Of a stretch of 64,000 nt of DNA, positions 16,858 through 25,112 are shown piece after piece. Position 1 is the first letter of the stretch; each line of letters starts with the position of its first letter. The notes below the pieces were generated by a model, which did no database searches, was not told the DNA's origin, and saw only the letters and a program-made list of their open reading frames with translations. Source of the stretch: CAYFFZ01 sp049976505 (lineage in GTDB: Archaea; Thermoproteota; Nitrososphaeria; Conexivisphaerales; UBA164); NCBI GenBank assembly GCA_049976505.1, contig JBMFIC010000004.1:38984-102983 (forward strand). The letters are read 5' to 3'. Both the position numbers and the translations under genes were made by a program.

Positions 16858-18225
16858 TTAAATTTTTCTCTCTTTCTCCTTAATGCCCCCGTTCAGGAGC
16901 GTCTGAAGGAACGTGTCCCTAACAGGCCTGTAAACCCTCTCGAAGAAGAGCCTCTGGTCCTCAAGGTACTCGCGTGGAAACTTCCTCAGGTACTCAAGGG
17001 CCTCGTTCCAGGCCCTGTCGTAGCTTACAATGGAGCTTATCTTCATAGCTATCTCCCTGTCGTAGTCCGATGGGGTCTGAACCCTGTCGCCTATCCTGAA
17101 CAGCCCCGTCGAAGTATCGACAGGAGCCTCCTCGTTCCCAACCCTCTCAAAGACCTCCTTCCTCTGGCCTTCTTTCCCCTGCTCTGAGACTGGTGTCCTG
17201 GAGCCTCCCTTCCTGGCAGGCCCGTAGTATTTAGCCCAGGCATAAAATATTGCCCTGTTGAGCCCGAAGGACTTGGCCCTGTTCAGGTCTCCCTTCAGAA
17301 GATAGTACCTGGCAGCCTGAAGCAGTCCCATTACCTGGAACCTTCCAGCTCCCACAGCAGCCCTCTGAGGCCTTGTCCTTACTGCACTCTGAGGGGACTG
17401 TGTTCCTGAGGGGGTGCTCTTCACCGCAAGCTCTGCGAGCTCATCCGCTTCACCCCTTTCAAACTCCCTCCAGTAGGGGCTGTGCCTAAAGCTCTCAGGA
17501 TCAGCCCACTGTATGTCGAATGAGCTGATCTCGTTTGGCTTGAAGACGACGCAGGAGAGGTTCAGGAAGCGGTGAAGGGAGAGGGGCACCGTGAAGAGCC
17601 TCTGTATGTCCATCCTGTTCTCAACCCTCAGCTCCCTCTCAGCGTTCTTCGCGGAGCGCGATAGCTGGCCAACCTTTTCGCTCACCTCCGATATTATGAG
17701 GTCGACGACGGCCCTTGCAACTTTGACAGGGCCATACCTCTGAAGGACCTCTTCGGAGAAGGCGTTCTCGTTGATGTGAACGTGCACGCCCCTGCCTGAC
17801 CACTTCAGGTACACGGACTTTATGACCCCGTGCCTTTCGAGCGCCCCGACTATCTCCTCAGCTGCCTTCAGCGTTATCCTCCAGTCCTCCAGGGAGGCGT
17901 CAATGTCAAAGACAGGGGTAACCCTAAACACGTTGCTCTCGTCCCTTAGCCCATCTGCTGCAAGTCTTCTGTACACGTTTGCGGTGGCGTAGATGGTCCT
18001 GAAGCTGAAGCGGGAGAACCTGTTGAAGAGCGAAATATAATCAGACTCGCTGCCTATTGAGAGAGGAACGCCCCTGTCGTACCTTATGAAGAGCCTCTCG
18101 CCCCCAGAGGGGGCCTCCAGAGCCACCCATCTGCCCTTCGAGTACTCCACTATCTCCCTCTTCACGTCGTCCCTCATGTAATAGTCCCTTACCGCCTGAG
18201 GCTCCACGATGCCCTCTTCGCCCAT
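16858..18225 (-). CDS. Archaeo-eukaryotic primase (PriS-like) paralogue
   Basis: A 455-residue protein with the three AEP motifs of DNA primase small subunits: TPVFDIDASLEDW (metal-binding D-x-D) near residue 110, KWSGRGVHVHIN (the sGxRGxHxxV motif) near 148, and DIQRLFTVPLSLHRFLNL near 208, corresponding to the vkRLiRiPnSLHgktGL block of PriS. The zinc knuckle of canonical PriS is missing, and the lysine of the third block is Gln. The C-terminal 200 residues are a low-complexity linker plus a helical tail of unknown role. It could be a mobile-element-derived primase or a repair primase; it stands beside tRNA-Asp and the integrase but outside the island. ATG 18225 is preferred over TTG 18249. 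Confidence 0.72.
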   Translation of the reverse strand: MGEEGIVEPQAVRDYYMRDDVKREIVEYSKGRWVALEAPSGGERLFIRYDRGVPLSIGSESDYISLFNRFSRFSFRTIYATANVYRRLAADGLRDESNVFRVTPVFDIDASLEDWRITLKAAEEIVGALERHGVIKSVYLKWSGRGVHVHINENAFSEEVLQRYGPVKVARAVVDLIISEVSEKVGQLSRSAKNAERELRVENRMDIQRLFTVPLSLHRFLNLSCVVFKPNEISSFDIQWADPESFRHSPYWREFERGEADELAELAVKSTPSGTQSPQSAVRTRPQRAAVGAGRFQVMGLLQAARYYLLKGDLNRAKSFGLNRAIFYAWAKYYGPARKGGSRTPVSEQGKEGQRKEVFERVGNEEAPVDTSTGLFRIGDRVQTPSDYDREIAMKISSIVSYDRAWNEALEYLRKFPREYLEDQRLFFERVYRPVRDTFLQTLLNGGIKEKERKI

Positions 18226-18325
18226 CAATCTTAAACGCAGTATGATCAAAATTTTTTGGTCTCGGGATAAACACGCGGAAAACCCGGATAAAGGATAAAG
18301 GACGTCAAATTTCCTATAATAATAT

Positions 18326-19333
18326 ATGACAATCAGAATCGTGAGAACTGAGGAGGCCGTCGGAAAGAGGCTCGCCTACGACACAACGCTAGTGACCAAG
18401 GAGAAGGCCCAGGTTCTGCTGAGCAGGGGAAAAATCATAGAGGAGGAGGACGTCGAGAGGCTGAAAAGCTCGGGGGTCTACTACGTGTACGTTGAGGAGG
18501 AGGGAGAAAGCAAGGACCTGTGCTATGAGTGGGAGATCAGCGCCACGATCTGCCAGAGGATCATCGACGGTGAGACCCTTGAGTGCAGGCCGGCGAAGCA
18601 GGGAGCCGCGCTGATATACTCAAGGATCCCCGGCGTGGTTGAGGTAAACAGGGATGTTATGAGAATCGTTAACCTCTCGGGGCTTGCAATGCTGATAACC
18701 AGAAGGAGCGGAAGCGCCGTCGGGCAGGGCGAGCTCGTTGGTGTAGTTGACGCCCTCCCGCTTTACGCTGAGAGAAGGGCCCTGGACGATCTTCTGGGAA
18801 GGCTGAGCGCAGGGGTTGCGCTTAGGAGGTTCATCGTAAAGAGGATAGGGCTCGTCATAACTGGGACGGAGGTCTACGAGGGAAGGAAGAGGGACCAGTA
18901 CGAGGAGGTCATCAGGAGCAAGGCCGAGAAGTACGGATGGGAGATAGCTGATAAGGTAATAGTTCCTGACGATGCTGACAGGATCAGGGCGGCCATAGGC
19001 TACATGCTCCAGAGGGCTGATGTGGTGATAGTCACGGGAGGGATGTCTATCGATGCAACGGACAGGACCCCTGAGGCGATAAGATCCCTTGGAGCCGAAA
19101 TATTATCGTACGGGCTCCCGATGAAGCCGACGACGATGTCGATGATAGCCTACTTGAACGGCAAGATAATATTTGGAATCTCCGCCGGCGGCATACACTA
19201 CAGGGAGCTCAACTCAATAGACGTCTACCTCACCAGGCTGATGGCAGGGTGGAGGCCAACTCGGGAGGAGATAGCGGAGATGGGAGATGGGGGCCTGATG
19301 CCGAACTTCAACCCCGAATCGAAGCTCCACTGA
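18326..19333 (+). CDS. MoeA/MoaB-like molybdopterin-binding domain protein
   Basis: A 335-residue protein whose C-terminal half is a molybdopterin-binding (MoCF) domain: IGLVITGTEVYEGRKRDQYE, then DDADRIRAAIGYMLQ, ADVVIVTGGMSIDATDRTPE (the TGG.S....D.TP motif) and ISAGGIHYRE. The N-terminal half resembles a SAF/MoeA-type region (GKRLAYDTTLVTKEKAQVLL, IPGVVEVNRDVMRIVN). It may take part in Mo insertion or cofactor handling. The lone Mo-hydroxylase subunit gene 6 kb downstream gives a plausible client. Full MoeA has a longer domain set, so this is a variant. Confidence 0.7.
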   Translation: MTIRIVRTEEAVGKRLAYDTTLVTKEKAQVLLSRGKIIEEEDVERLKSSGVYYVYVEEEGESKDLCYEWEISATICQRIIDGETLECRPAKQGAALIYSRIPGVVEVNRDVMRIVNLSGLAMLITRRSGSAVGQGELVGVVDALPLYAERRALDDLLGRLSAGVALRRFIVKRIGLVITGTEVYEGRKRDQYEEVIRSKAEKYGWEIADKVIVPDDADRIRAAIGYMLQRADVVIVTGGMSIDATDRTPEAIRSLGAEILSYGLPMKPTTMSMIAYLNGKIIFGISAGGIHYRELNSIDVYLTRLMAGWRPTREEIAEMGDGGLMPNFNPESKLH

Positions 19334-19449
19334 GCTCCTAAAGTTGTCCGAGCTGACTCAAAGGATCACAACGCTGTTCCTGAACTGGCTGAGCCTTGTA
19401 CACACCATCCTGATTTGGGAGCCCAAAGTCCGGCGCCTCCGAGCCAACC

Positions 19450-19482
19450 TGACTTCTTCCCTGCCATGAAGGGCGATGATTG
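19450..19482 (-). mobile_element. Relic right end of an IS605/TnpB-type element (copy B)
   Basis: The minus strand reads ATCGCCCTTCATGGCAGGGA followed by AGAAGTCAG, a diverged copy of the TnpB element right end at 54550-54590. No tnpB coding remnant is attached. It lies in the gap between the MoeA-like gene and the SSB gene. Confidence 0.5.
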
Positions 19483-19538
19483 CCGTTCGTTGGTCAAACA
19501 AAACGATTTCATGAAACCTTGGAGAGCAGATACGACGC

Positions 19539-19829
19539 CTATTCGTTAATAACCCTCAGCTCGCCGTATCTTCCAACGTTGAGCCTCTTTACCCCTCTGT
19601 ACGTGTTGACGTATCCGTTCCTTACCTCCACCGTGTCCCCTTCCTTTACCATGTCTATCTGCTCGTTCCAGAGGTTTAGGACTATGCTTCCTGATTCGTC
19701 CTCGAGGACGGCCTCAGCGACCCTAGACTCGCCCCTTGACGTGTTAACGCTCTTTGCCTCGGAAATCTTCGTTATCCTGCCTATCACGCTCACGTTTCTG
19801 CTGTTCTCCCTTATCTCTGATATTTTCAA
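19539..19829 (-). CDS. ssb: Single-stranded DNA-binding protein (OB fold)
   Basis: A 96-residue single OB-fold protein similar to the core of the Sulfolobus SSB: NVSVIGRITKISEAKSVNTS, then AVLEDESGSIVLNLWNEQID, and GDTVEVRNGYVNTYRGVKRL. It coats ssDNA during replication and repair. The acidic, flexible C-terminal tail present on the Sulfolobus protein is absent, leaving only the OB domain. A TATA-like TTTTTATACAG about 26 nt upstream of the ATG supports this start and a leaderless transcript. It is divergent from the EcfT gene. Confidence 0.85.
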   Translation of the reverse strand: MKISEIRENSRNVSVIGRITKISEAKSVNTSRGESRVAEAVLEDESGSIVLNLWNEQIDMVKEGDTVEVRNGYVNTYRGVKRLNVGRYGELRVINE

Positions 19830-19920
19830 CGTGTCTACTTTCCGCTCTCCTGTATAAAAACATGTTGTTTTTCCCGAAAGCCCTGGCTGGACATAAAAAC
19901 AGCTGGCGGACAGCCAAATG

Positions 19921-19930
19921 TTTATATAAA
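19921..19930 (+). promoter_or_regulatory. TATA box before the orphan EcfT
   Basis: TTTATATAAA at 19921-19930 predicts transcription start near 19952. This favours translation from ATG 19959 over the in-frame ATG at 19935, which would lie upstream of the transcript start. Confidence 0.5.
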
Positions 19931-19958
19931 AAATATGATAATTTACTTTTTGTCGTTG

Positions 19959-20909
19959 ATGAACTGGCTAGCTTACAACCTTATCAGCTGGCTGATAGTC
20001 CTCGCTGCCATCCTCTCCCCGATCCTTATACTCGTCTACCCAATAGGGCTAACGGGCCTCAGGTACGTCACGAGGTATGAGGCCCATAGCTCGCTGTTCT
20101 ACAGGATGAACCCCGCAACAAAGCTCCTCCTTCTGATAGCGGCATCAGTGACCGCCTCAACGACGCTCTGGCAGATAAACGCCATCCTAAGCGTGGTCCT
20201 CCTCCTAAGCTACGCAACCTTCAGGGACGGGAGGACCAAGCTCAGGCTCGGGTTCTGGATAATGCTTGCTACGGTGATCGGCATAACATGGACATACGCG
20301 CCATCGATGCCCCTCTTCTTCTTCAGGTTTGAGCACATAAAGCCGGTTGTACTTTGGGTGTGGCCACCATACTTCAGGATAATTGGAGTTAGGGTACTTA
20401 CGCTTCAGGGGATCATTATAGGCCTTGAGAACTCCTGCAGGTACACGGCGCCCTTCGTCGTAGCCCTCCTTTTGATAATGACTACAACCCCGTCAGGAAT
20501 ACTCAGGTCGCTCAGGAAGCTCGGGGTTCCGGACGAGATAAACTTCGCAATAGTGGTGGCGATGAGAACCATCCCGAGGATATTCGATGCAATAGATCTC
20601 TCCGTTAAGGCCCAGTTTCTCAGGGGCCTGGGGTCGCGAGGATCAAAGCTGCTCTGGCCAGCCTACCTCCTTTACGCTCTTCTTGTTTCAGTCATGCCAT
20701 CGTTCATCTATCTGCTGAAGAACGCGAGGAACACGGCCATAGCAGCCGATACAAGAGGGTTCAGGGCCATGCCCGAGAGGACATACCTTAACCCGATCAG
20801 GTTCACCCGGCTTGACCTGGCCACCATATCCCTGACGCTGCTCATGCTGGCCATCACGTTCTACCTGATCTACCTCGGTTACGGCAGCCCGATCCTGAGC
20901 TTTCCCTGA
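19959..20909 (+). CDS. ecfT: Orphan EcfT-type transmembrane transporter component
   Basis: A 316-residue polytopic membrane protein of the EcfT/CbiQ family. The coupling motifs are VKAQFLRGLGSRG near residue 220 and IAADTRGFRAMPER near 265 (A-x-x-R-G). Family members join two ATPases and an S component. Neither an ATPase gene nor an S gene flanks it, so it may use subunits encoded elsewhere. Its GC-balanced codons match the host. The N-terminal segment includes an extra helix and FYRMNPATKLLLL, the family's usual beginning (hdPr.K...). Confidence 0.82.
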   Translation: MNWLAYNLISWLIVLAAILSPILILVYPIGLTGLRYVTRYEAHSSLFYRMNPATKLLLLIAASVTASTTLWQINAILSVVLLLSYATFRDGRTKLRLGFWIMLATVIGITWTYAPSMPLFFFRFEHIKPVVLWVWPPYFRIIGVRVLTLQGIIIGLENSCRYTAPFVVALLLIMTTTPSGILRSLRKLGVPDEINFAIVVAMRTIPRIFDAIDLSVKAQFLRGLGSRGSKLLWPAYLLYALLVSVMPSFIYLLKNARNTAIAADTRGFRAMPERTYLNPIRFTRLDLATISLTLLMLAITFYLIYLGYGSPILSFP

Positions 20910-20942
20910 AGAACATTTTTATCGGGAAGCAGAATTATAGCC

Positions 20943-22208
20943 GTGAGCCTGTCAAGAATAGCGGAGGAGTCGCCCTGGACCTCAACGCATGCGCTGCTCC
21001 TGATCTCCTTCAGCGTGAGCTCTGCTGTTGAGGCATACGTCTACTCGCTACCTTACATAGCTGAGACCTGGGCAAGTTTCAGTCCCCCCTTGCTGGCCCT
21101 CTTCTCAGCCTGGGCTCCTCTGTGGATCCTGCTTGGAGGGGCGTTCGCGGGCCCCATCTCCGATGCCCTGGGAAGGAAGAGAGCCTTCTACCTCGCCATG
21201 ACGATGTACGTTGCAGGAGGAACAGCTCTGATCCTCAGCGCAGGCCCCCTAGAAATCCTTGCCTCGCTCTCAGTTCTTCTTTTCGCTGCGGGGGGAGAGT
21301 ACCAGAACGTGCTCGTTGCTGCGCATGAGCTGGCGCCGAGAAGGAGAAGGAGCGCCATGCTCTTCCTTGCCCTCAACTTCACCAACCTTGGCGGAGCCCT
21401 TGCTGCACTTCTCTCCCTGATGAGCTACACTGATCCCGATCATCAGAGGATCGTCCTCGGGGCAACCGTTGTGATCTCGGCGGCCCTGCTTGCCATAATG
21501 AGGAACAGGATGCCAGAGTCCGTTGCGTGGCTGGAGAGGAAGGGCAGAGCCGACGAGGCAGAAAGGGAGATCAGAAGGTACTACGGAGGCATCAGCGCGC
21601 TGAGCGCCCAGCACGAAAGGATCGAGCTTCCCGGCGTACTCTTCAGGATTGCGGTAGGAGGGCTTCTAGGGTGGTCCTACACATCTGTCCTCAGCCTCGT
21701 TGTCCTTGCGCTCGGGCCGTACTTCTATCCATCCATGACGGCTCTCATAATATTCGCGGCCGGGATCTCCATGTTCGTCAGCGGGCTGATAGGCGTTGTT
21801 GCTGACAGGATGAGCAGGAAGGCGCTGCTTCTTGCGTCTTCCATCCTGTCGCTTCTCACGCTCACCGCAATGGCCCTAACCCAAGACATCTGGGCAGAAA
21901 ACTTTATCCTCTTCATCATTCTGCTCATGCTCTTCTCAGCTCTACTCAACGTGTTCTTCCTGAGCGAGGACGCCCTCAAGTCCGAGTTCTGGCCCACCAG
22001 GAGGAGAGGGCTGTACACCTCTGCGGTCAGGATTATCTCGCTGGGCGGATCAATTCCGGTCCTGGTCATAGCCGCAGGACTGAGCGAAACGGAGTACTTC
22101 GCGCTCGCTATGCTCGCCATGCTGGTGGGCGTGGTGTGCTCAGTACTCTGGTTCAGGTACGGTCCTGAGACAGGCAGAGGAGCAAGCATAAGCTCATGGG
22201 ACCTTTAG
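20943..22208 (+). CDS. MFS transporter
   Basis: A 421-residue permease with twelve predicted helices. Signature loops are GAFAGPISDALGRKRAFYLA in the first half and LIGVVADRMSRKALLLASSI in the second. The pattern ARRRRSAMLFLALNFTNLGG followed by MRNRMPESVAWLERKGRADE resembles the sugar/metabolite:H+ symporter group, whose members have PESPRWL. It begins with GTG 33 bp after the EcfT stop. It may supply substrate to the PfkB kinase that follows 85 bp downstream. The substrate is unknown. Confidence 0.82.
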   Translation: MSLSRIAEESPWTSTHALLLISFSVSSAVEAYVYSLPYIAETWASFSPPLLALFSAWAPLWILLGGAFAGPISDALGRKRAFYLAMTMYVAGGTALILSAGPLEILASLSVLLFAAGGEYQNVLVAAHELAPRRRRSAMLFLALNFTNLGGALAALLSLMSYTDPDHQRIVLGATVVISAALLAIMRNRMPESVAWLERKGRADEAEREIRRYYGGISALSAQHERIELPGVLFRIAVGGLLGWSYTSVLSLVVLALGPYFYPSMTALIIFAAGISMFVSGLIGVVADRMSRKALLLASSILSLLTLTAMALTQDIWAENFILFIILLMLFSALLNVFFLSEDALKSEFWPTRRRGLYTSAVRIISLGGSIPVLVIAAGLSETEYFALAMLAMLVGVVCSVLWFRYGPETGRGASISSWDL

Positions 22209-22293
22209 GCTCAGTGCTGTCCGGGACAGCGTGTACTCCTGCTAAAGCAAGCAGGGGAAAGCTTTTGAAAGAGAAGGGCCGAATTTTTGGACG

Positions 22294-23151
22294 TTGAGGA
22301 TCGTAGTCGTCTCTGACTGCATTCTGGACGTGTACTTTGTGCTGAGCGATGTCAGGGTGAAAAGGATCACGGTTGCACGCAGCGCAGTTTTCTCCCCAGG
22401 CGGCGCGTGCACCACGGCTATTGCTGCTCAGAGGGCCGGCGCTGAGGCCCTGATCGTCGACGACACTGGATCCGATGAAGCTGGATTCATCCTGAAAACG
22501 ATGCTATCGCGGCTGGGACTTAAAATCGAGGGGATAGCTGAGAGGAAGGACCTCAGCACCCCTGTCTGCGCAAACCTCCTCTTTAAGGACGGCACGCACT
22601 CATTCGTGGGAAGCATGCCCAACAGGATATCGGGGCTGGCAGAGAGGATCGAAGGGCTTGGAAGGTATGAGGCGCTGTTCTTCAACGGATACGCCCTGCT
22701 TGCAAACCCGGAGCTGCCTGAGATTGCAGACAGGCAGAGGGAGAGAGGTGTGAGGGTTTTCTTTGACCCCGGACCACTGAGGCTAGAAGGAAAGCTGAGA
22801 GAGAGGATGTGCGAGGTCTCGGATTTTATAATTCCGAACGAGAGCGAGTCCAGGAGCTGGACTTTCTGCAGGAAGGCAGCCCTCGTGATAAAGCTCGGAA
22901 GGAGGGGAGCGAGGGTGATTGCGGATGACAGGATCAGGTGGATAAGGCCGTTCAGAGCGGACAGCGTTGTAACAGGCGTGGGGGCTGGGGACACGTTTGA
23001 CGGTGCTTTCATGGCCGAGTATCTGAGGAGCGGGGACGCTGTAAGGGCGGCGGCCTTCGCCTCCGCGGCGGCATCCCTAAAGCTCAGGGGAATAGGGGCT
23101 GGATCGATCCCGAATAGGCAGGAGGTTGAAGGGCTGCTTGGGGATGACTGA
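22294..23151 (+). CDS. PfkB/ribokinase family carbohydrate or nucleoside kinase
   Basis: A 285-residue PfkB-fold kinase. The N-terminus VVVSDCILDVYFVLSDV and FSPGGACTTAIAAQRAGAEA give the substrate-binding GG motif. The C-terminal signature GVGAGDTFDGAFMAEYLRSG contains the catalytic Asp and anion hole (GAGD). It uses ATP to phosphorylate a sugar or nucleoside hydroxyl. Translation starts at TTG. It lies between an MFS carrier and an NCS1 nucleobase-type permease, so a nucleoside or sugar kinase role fits; the precise substrate cannot be read from sequence. Confidence 0.83.
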   Translation: MRIVVVSDCILDVYFVLSDVRVKRITVARSAVFSPGGACTTAIAAQRAGAEALIVDDTGSDEAGFILKTMLSRLGLKIEGIAERKDLSTPVCANLLFKDGTHSFVGSMPNRISGLAERIEGLGRYEALFFNGYALLANPELPEIADRQRERGVRVFFDPGPLRLEGKLRERMCEVSDFIIPNESESRSWTFCRKAALVIKLGRRGARVIADDRIRWIRPFRADSVVTGVGAGDTFDGAFMAEYLRSGDAVRAAAFASAAASLKLRGIGAGSIPNRQEVEGLLGDD

Positions 23152-23270
23152 GATAATTTTCAATTTATTACATTGATTTATTTATATCTTAAGCTGTTAT
23201 GAGCTTTTGGTGGACTTTTCTTAAAATTATTAGCAATTTTTAACTTTCATACAGATCCAGGAAGCAAAAA

Positions 23271-23280
23271 TTTTATATAT
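23271..23280 (+). promoter_or_regulatory. TATA box of the NCS1 permease gene
   Basis: TTTTATATAT at 23271-23280, preceded by a purine-rich GAAGCAAAAA, lies about 28 nt before ATG 23304. This predicts a leaderless transcript. Confidence 0.6.
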
Positions 23281-23303
23281 GATTATACAGGTAATATAAT
23301 AAA

Positions 23304-24977
23304 ATGTCCTCAGAGGAAAAGAGGAAGCTAGCTCAGGAAATAGACAGGGTCGCAATAACTAAGTTCTACCCGGACAGGGGCTACGTGGAGCTCACAAGGG
23401 GCTTCCCTGAGGAGAGCTACCTCTGGAATGAGGACTTCCACCCGACGCCGGTGAAGTACAGGAACTGGGGAACGCTCACGTACTTCGCAATCTGGTTCGG
23501 CATGTCCATGGAGGTTGAGTCCTGGGCATTGGTCTCCATAGCCTACTCCTTTGGGCTGAACTGGTTCTGGGGACTTATGGCGGTGCTCCTTGGAAACCTG
23601 ATAGTGCTCATCCCGATAATCATAATCAGCCACGGTGGTGCCAGGTTTGGGATTCCCGAGACCGTCATCACGAGATCGAGATGGGGAGTTTACGGGGCGT
23701 GGATACCGAATATAATCAGGGGGATAATAGGCGCTGGATGGTGGGGCATAGACACGTGGATCATAGCTGAGTCCTTCGGGGCCATGTACGTAATCCTTAC
23801 CCATCAGGTTCACACGCTGCTCACCCTGGCCCAGCAGCAGCCATATCTGCTGCCCTTCCTTGTATCTACGATAAACCCAGGGCTGTTCTGGACCGTGTTC
23901 ATCGTGACCATAATAGCTAGGATAATCCTGCTGTACTTTTCCCCACCAAGGACCGGGCAAAGGGTACTTCAGATAGTGAGCTGGAGCGTGCCGTTCATAG
24001 CGTTCGTGGGGTTCTTCATAACGTTCTTCTACGTAATGAGCGAGGCCAGCTGGAACTGGACAGGCATACTGGCTATTCCTAACACGGTATCAGGCTCGGC
24101 GTTCTGGTTCGCGCTTATTGGGCTCATAAACGCAAACGTTGCCTTCTGGGCCACGATGGCCATGAGCATGCCAGACTACAGCAGGTTCGCCAAGAGCCAG
24201 TTCGCTCAGACCTTCGGACAGATACCCATGCCGCTCCTGATGACCGCCATAGGCGCGTTCGGCCTCGTGACTACCGGGGCATCGATAACAGTGTTCAAGT
24301 TCCCCATATGGGACCCGATAGTGCTCACCGCCCTCGCGGTGACTAACCCAGCCCTTGCGGTATTTGGGCTGTTCCTGCTCATGCTGGGGGTTATCGTGGT
24401 CAACATATACGCGGACACGGTTGGGCCTGCCTACGACTTTGCCAACCTGTATCCGAAGAAGATAAGCTGGTTCAGAGGGGTCATTATAGTGATACTTATA
24501 GCTGCGCTTCTTCAGTCATGGACATACTATTTCAGCGCCTTCAGCTACGTCGAGAGCTGGCTGCTTACGTACGGAGCCCTGCTAGGAGGGGTTGAGGGCG
24601 TTATCATATTCGACTACGCTGTGATAAGGAGGTTCAAGTTCGAGCTCCCGGACAACTACCTGACATACGGGAGGTTCAGGTACTGGAGGGGCATAAACCC
24701 CGCAGCGGTCATCGCCTTCGTCATCTCGATGGTCCTGGTGTTCCCGCCAAACACCTATCTGCCCACTTCAGCATCCCAGCTTTATCCGGGACAGGCCTGG
24801 GTCTTCCAGAACGCCTGGATCTCGGCAATACTGATAGCAGGCATAATCTACATGATACTGATGAAGTTCTGGATAATACCGAAGTACCAGCCGGAGCTCA
24901 AGGGAGGGCTCCTGAGGGGATACATAGCGGACGACACGAAGCTGATATTCTCCGGAGGAACCAAGGAGAGCTCCTGA
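23304..24977 (+). CDS. NCS1 family nucleobase/hydantoin/thiamine-type permease
   Basis: A 557-residue membrane protein of the nucleobase:cation symporter-1 family with about twelve helices. Landmarks are WFGMSMEVESWALVSIAYSF (helix 1), GARFGIPETVITRSRWGVYG (family pattern G..fGi.fpv..R.sFG..G), GWWGIDTWIIAES, and MSMPDYSRFAKSQ (N..DySRya). Members import cytosine, uracil, allantoin, hydantoins or thiamine with Na+ or H+. Placement before the Mo-hydroxylase large subunit, an enzyme class that oxidises purines and other N-heterocycles, makes a purine-like substrate attractive but unproven. Confidence 0.87.
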   Translation: MSSEEKRKLAQEIDRVAITKFYPDRGYVELTRGFPEESYLWNEDFHPTPVKYRNWGTLTYFAIWFGMSMEVESWALVSIAYSFGLNWFWGLMAVLLGNLIVLIPIIIISHGGARFGIPETVITRSRWGVYGAWIPNIIRGIIGAGWWGIDTWIIAESFGAMYVILTHQVHTLLTLAQQQPYLLPFLVSTINPGLFWTVFIVTIIARIILLYFSPPRTGQRVLQIVSWSVPFIAFVGFFITFFYVMSEASWNWTGILAIPNTVSGSAFWFALIGLINANVAFWATMAMSMPDYSRFAKSQFAQTFGQIPMPLLMTAIGAFGLVTTGASITVFKFPIWDPIVLTALAVTNPALAVFGLFLLMLGVIVVNIYADTVGPAYDFANLYPKKISWFRGVIIVILIAALLQSWTYYFSAFSYVESWLLTYGALLGGVEGVIIFDYAVIRRFKFELPDNYLTYGRFRYWRGINPAAVIAFVISMVLVFPPNTYLPTSASQLYPGQAWVFQNAWISAILIAGIIYMILMKFWIIPKYQPELKGGLLRGYIADDTKLIFSGGTKESS

Positions 24978-25075
24978 AGCATTCTGCAATTTTTTATTTC
25001 TTTATTCATTCTTTCTGATCCTGGGGCGTCAGGATTCCTGATCGAAGCTTCGACCGTTTGGCTCGGCTTCAAAAA

Positions 25076-25086
25076 ATTTTAAATAT
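25076..25086 (+). promoter_or_regulatory. TATA box of the Mo-hydroxylase gene
   Basis: ATTTTAAATAT at about 25076-25086 is 27-30 nt before the TTG at 25113. It supports that start and transcription separate from the NCS1 gene. Confidence 0.5.
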
Positions 25087-25112
25087 GTGAGCGTTCAATT
25101 TGATTTTTACCT

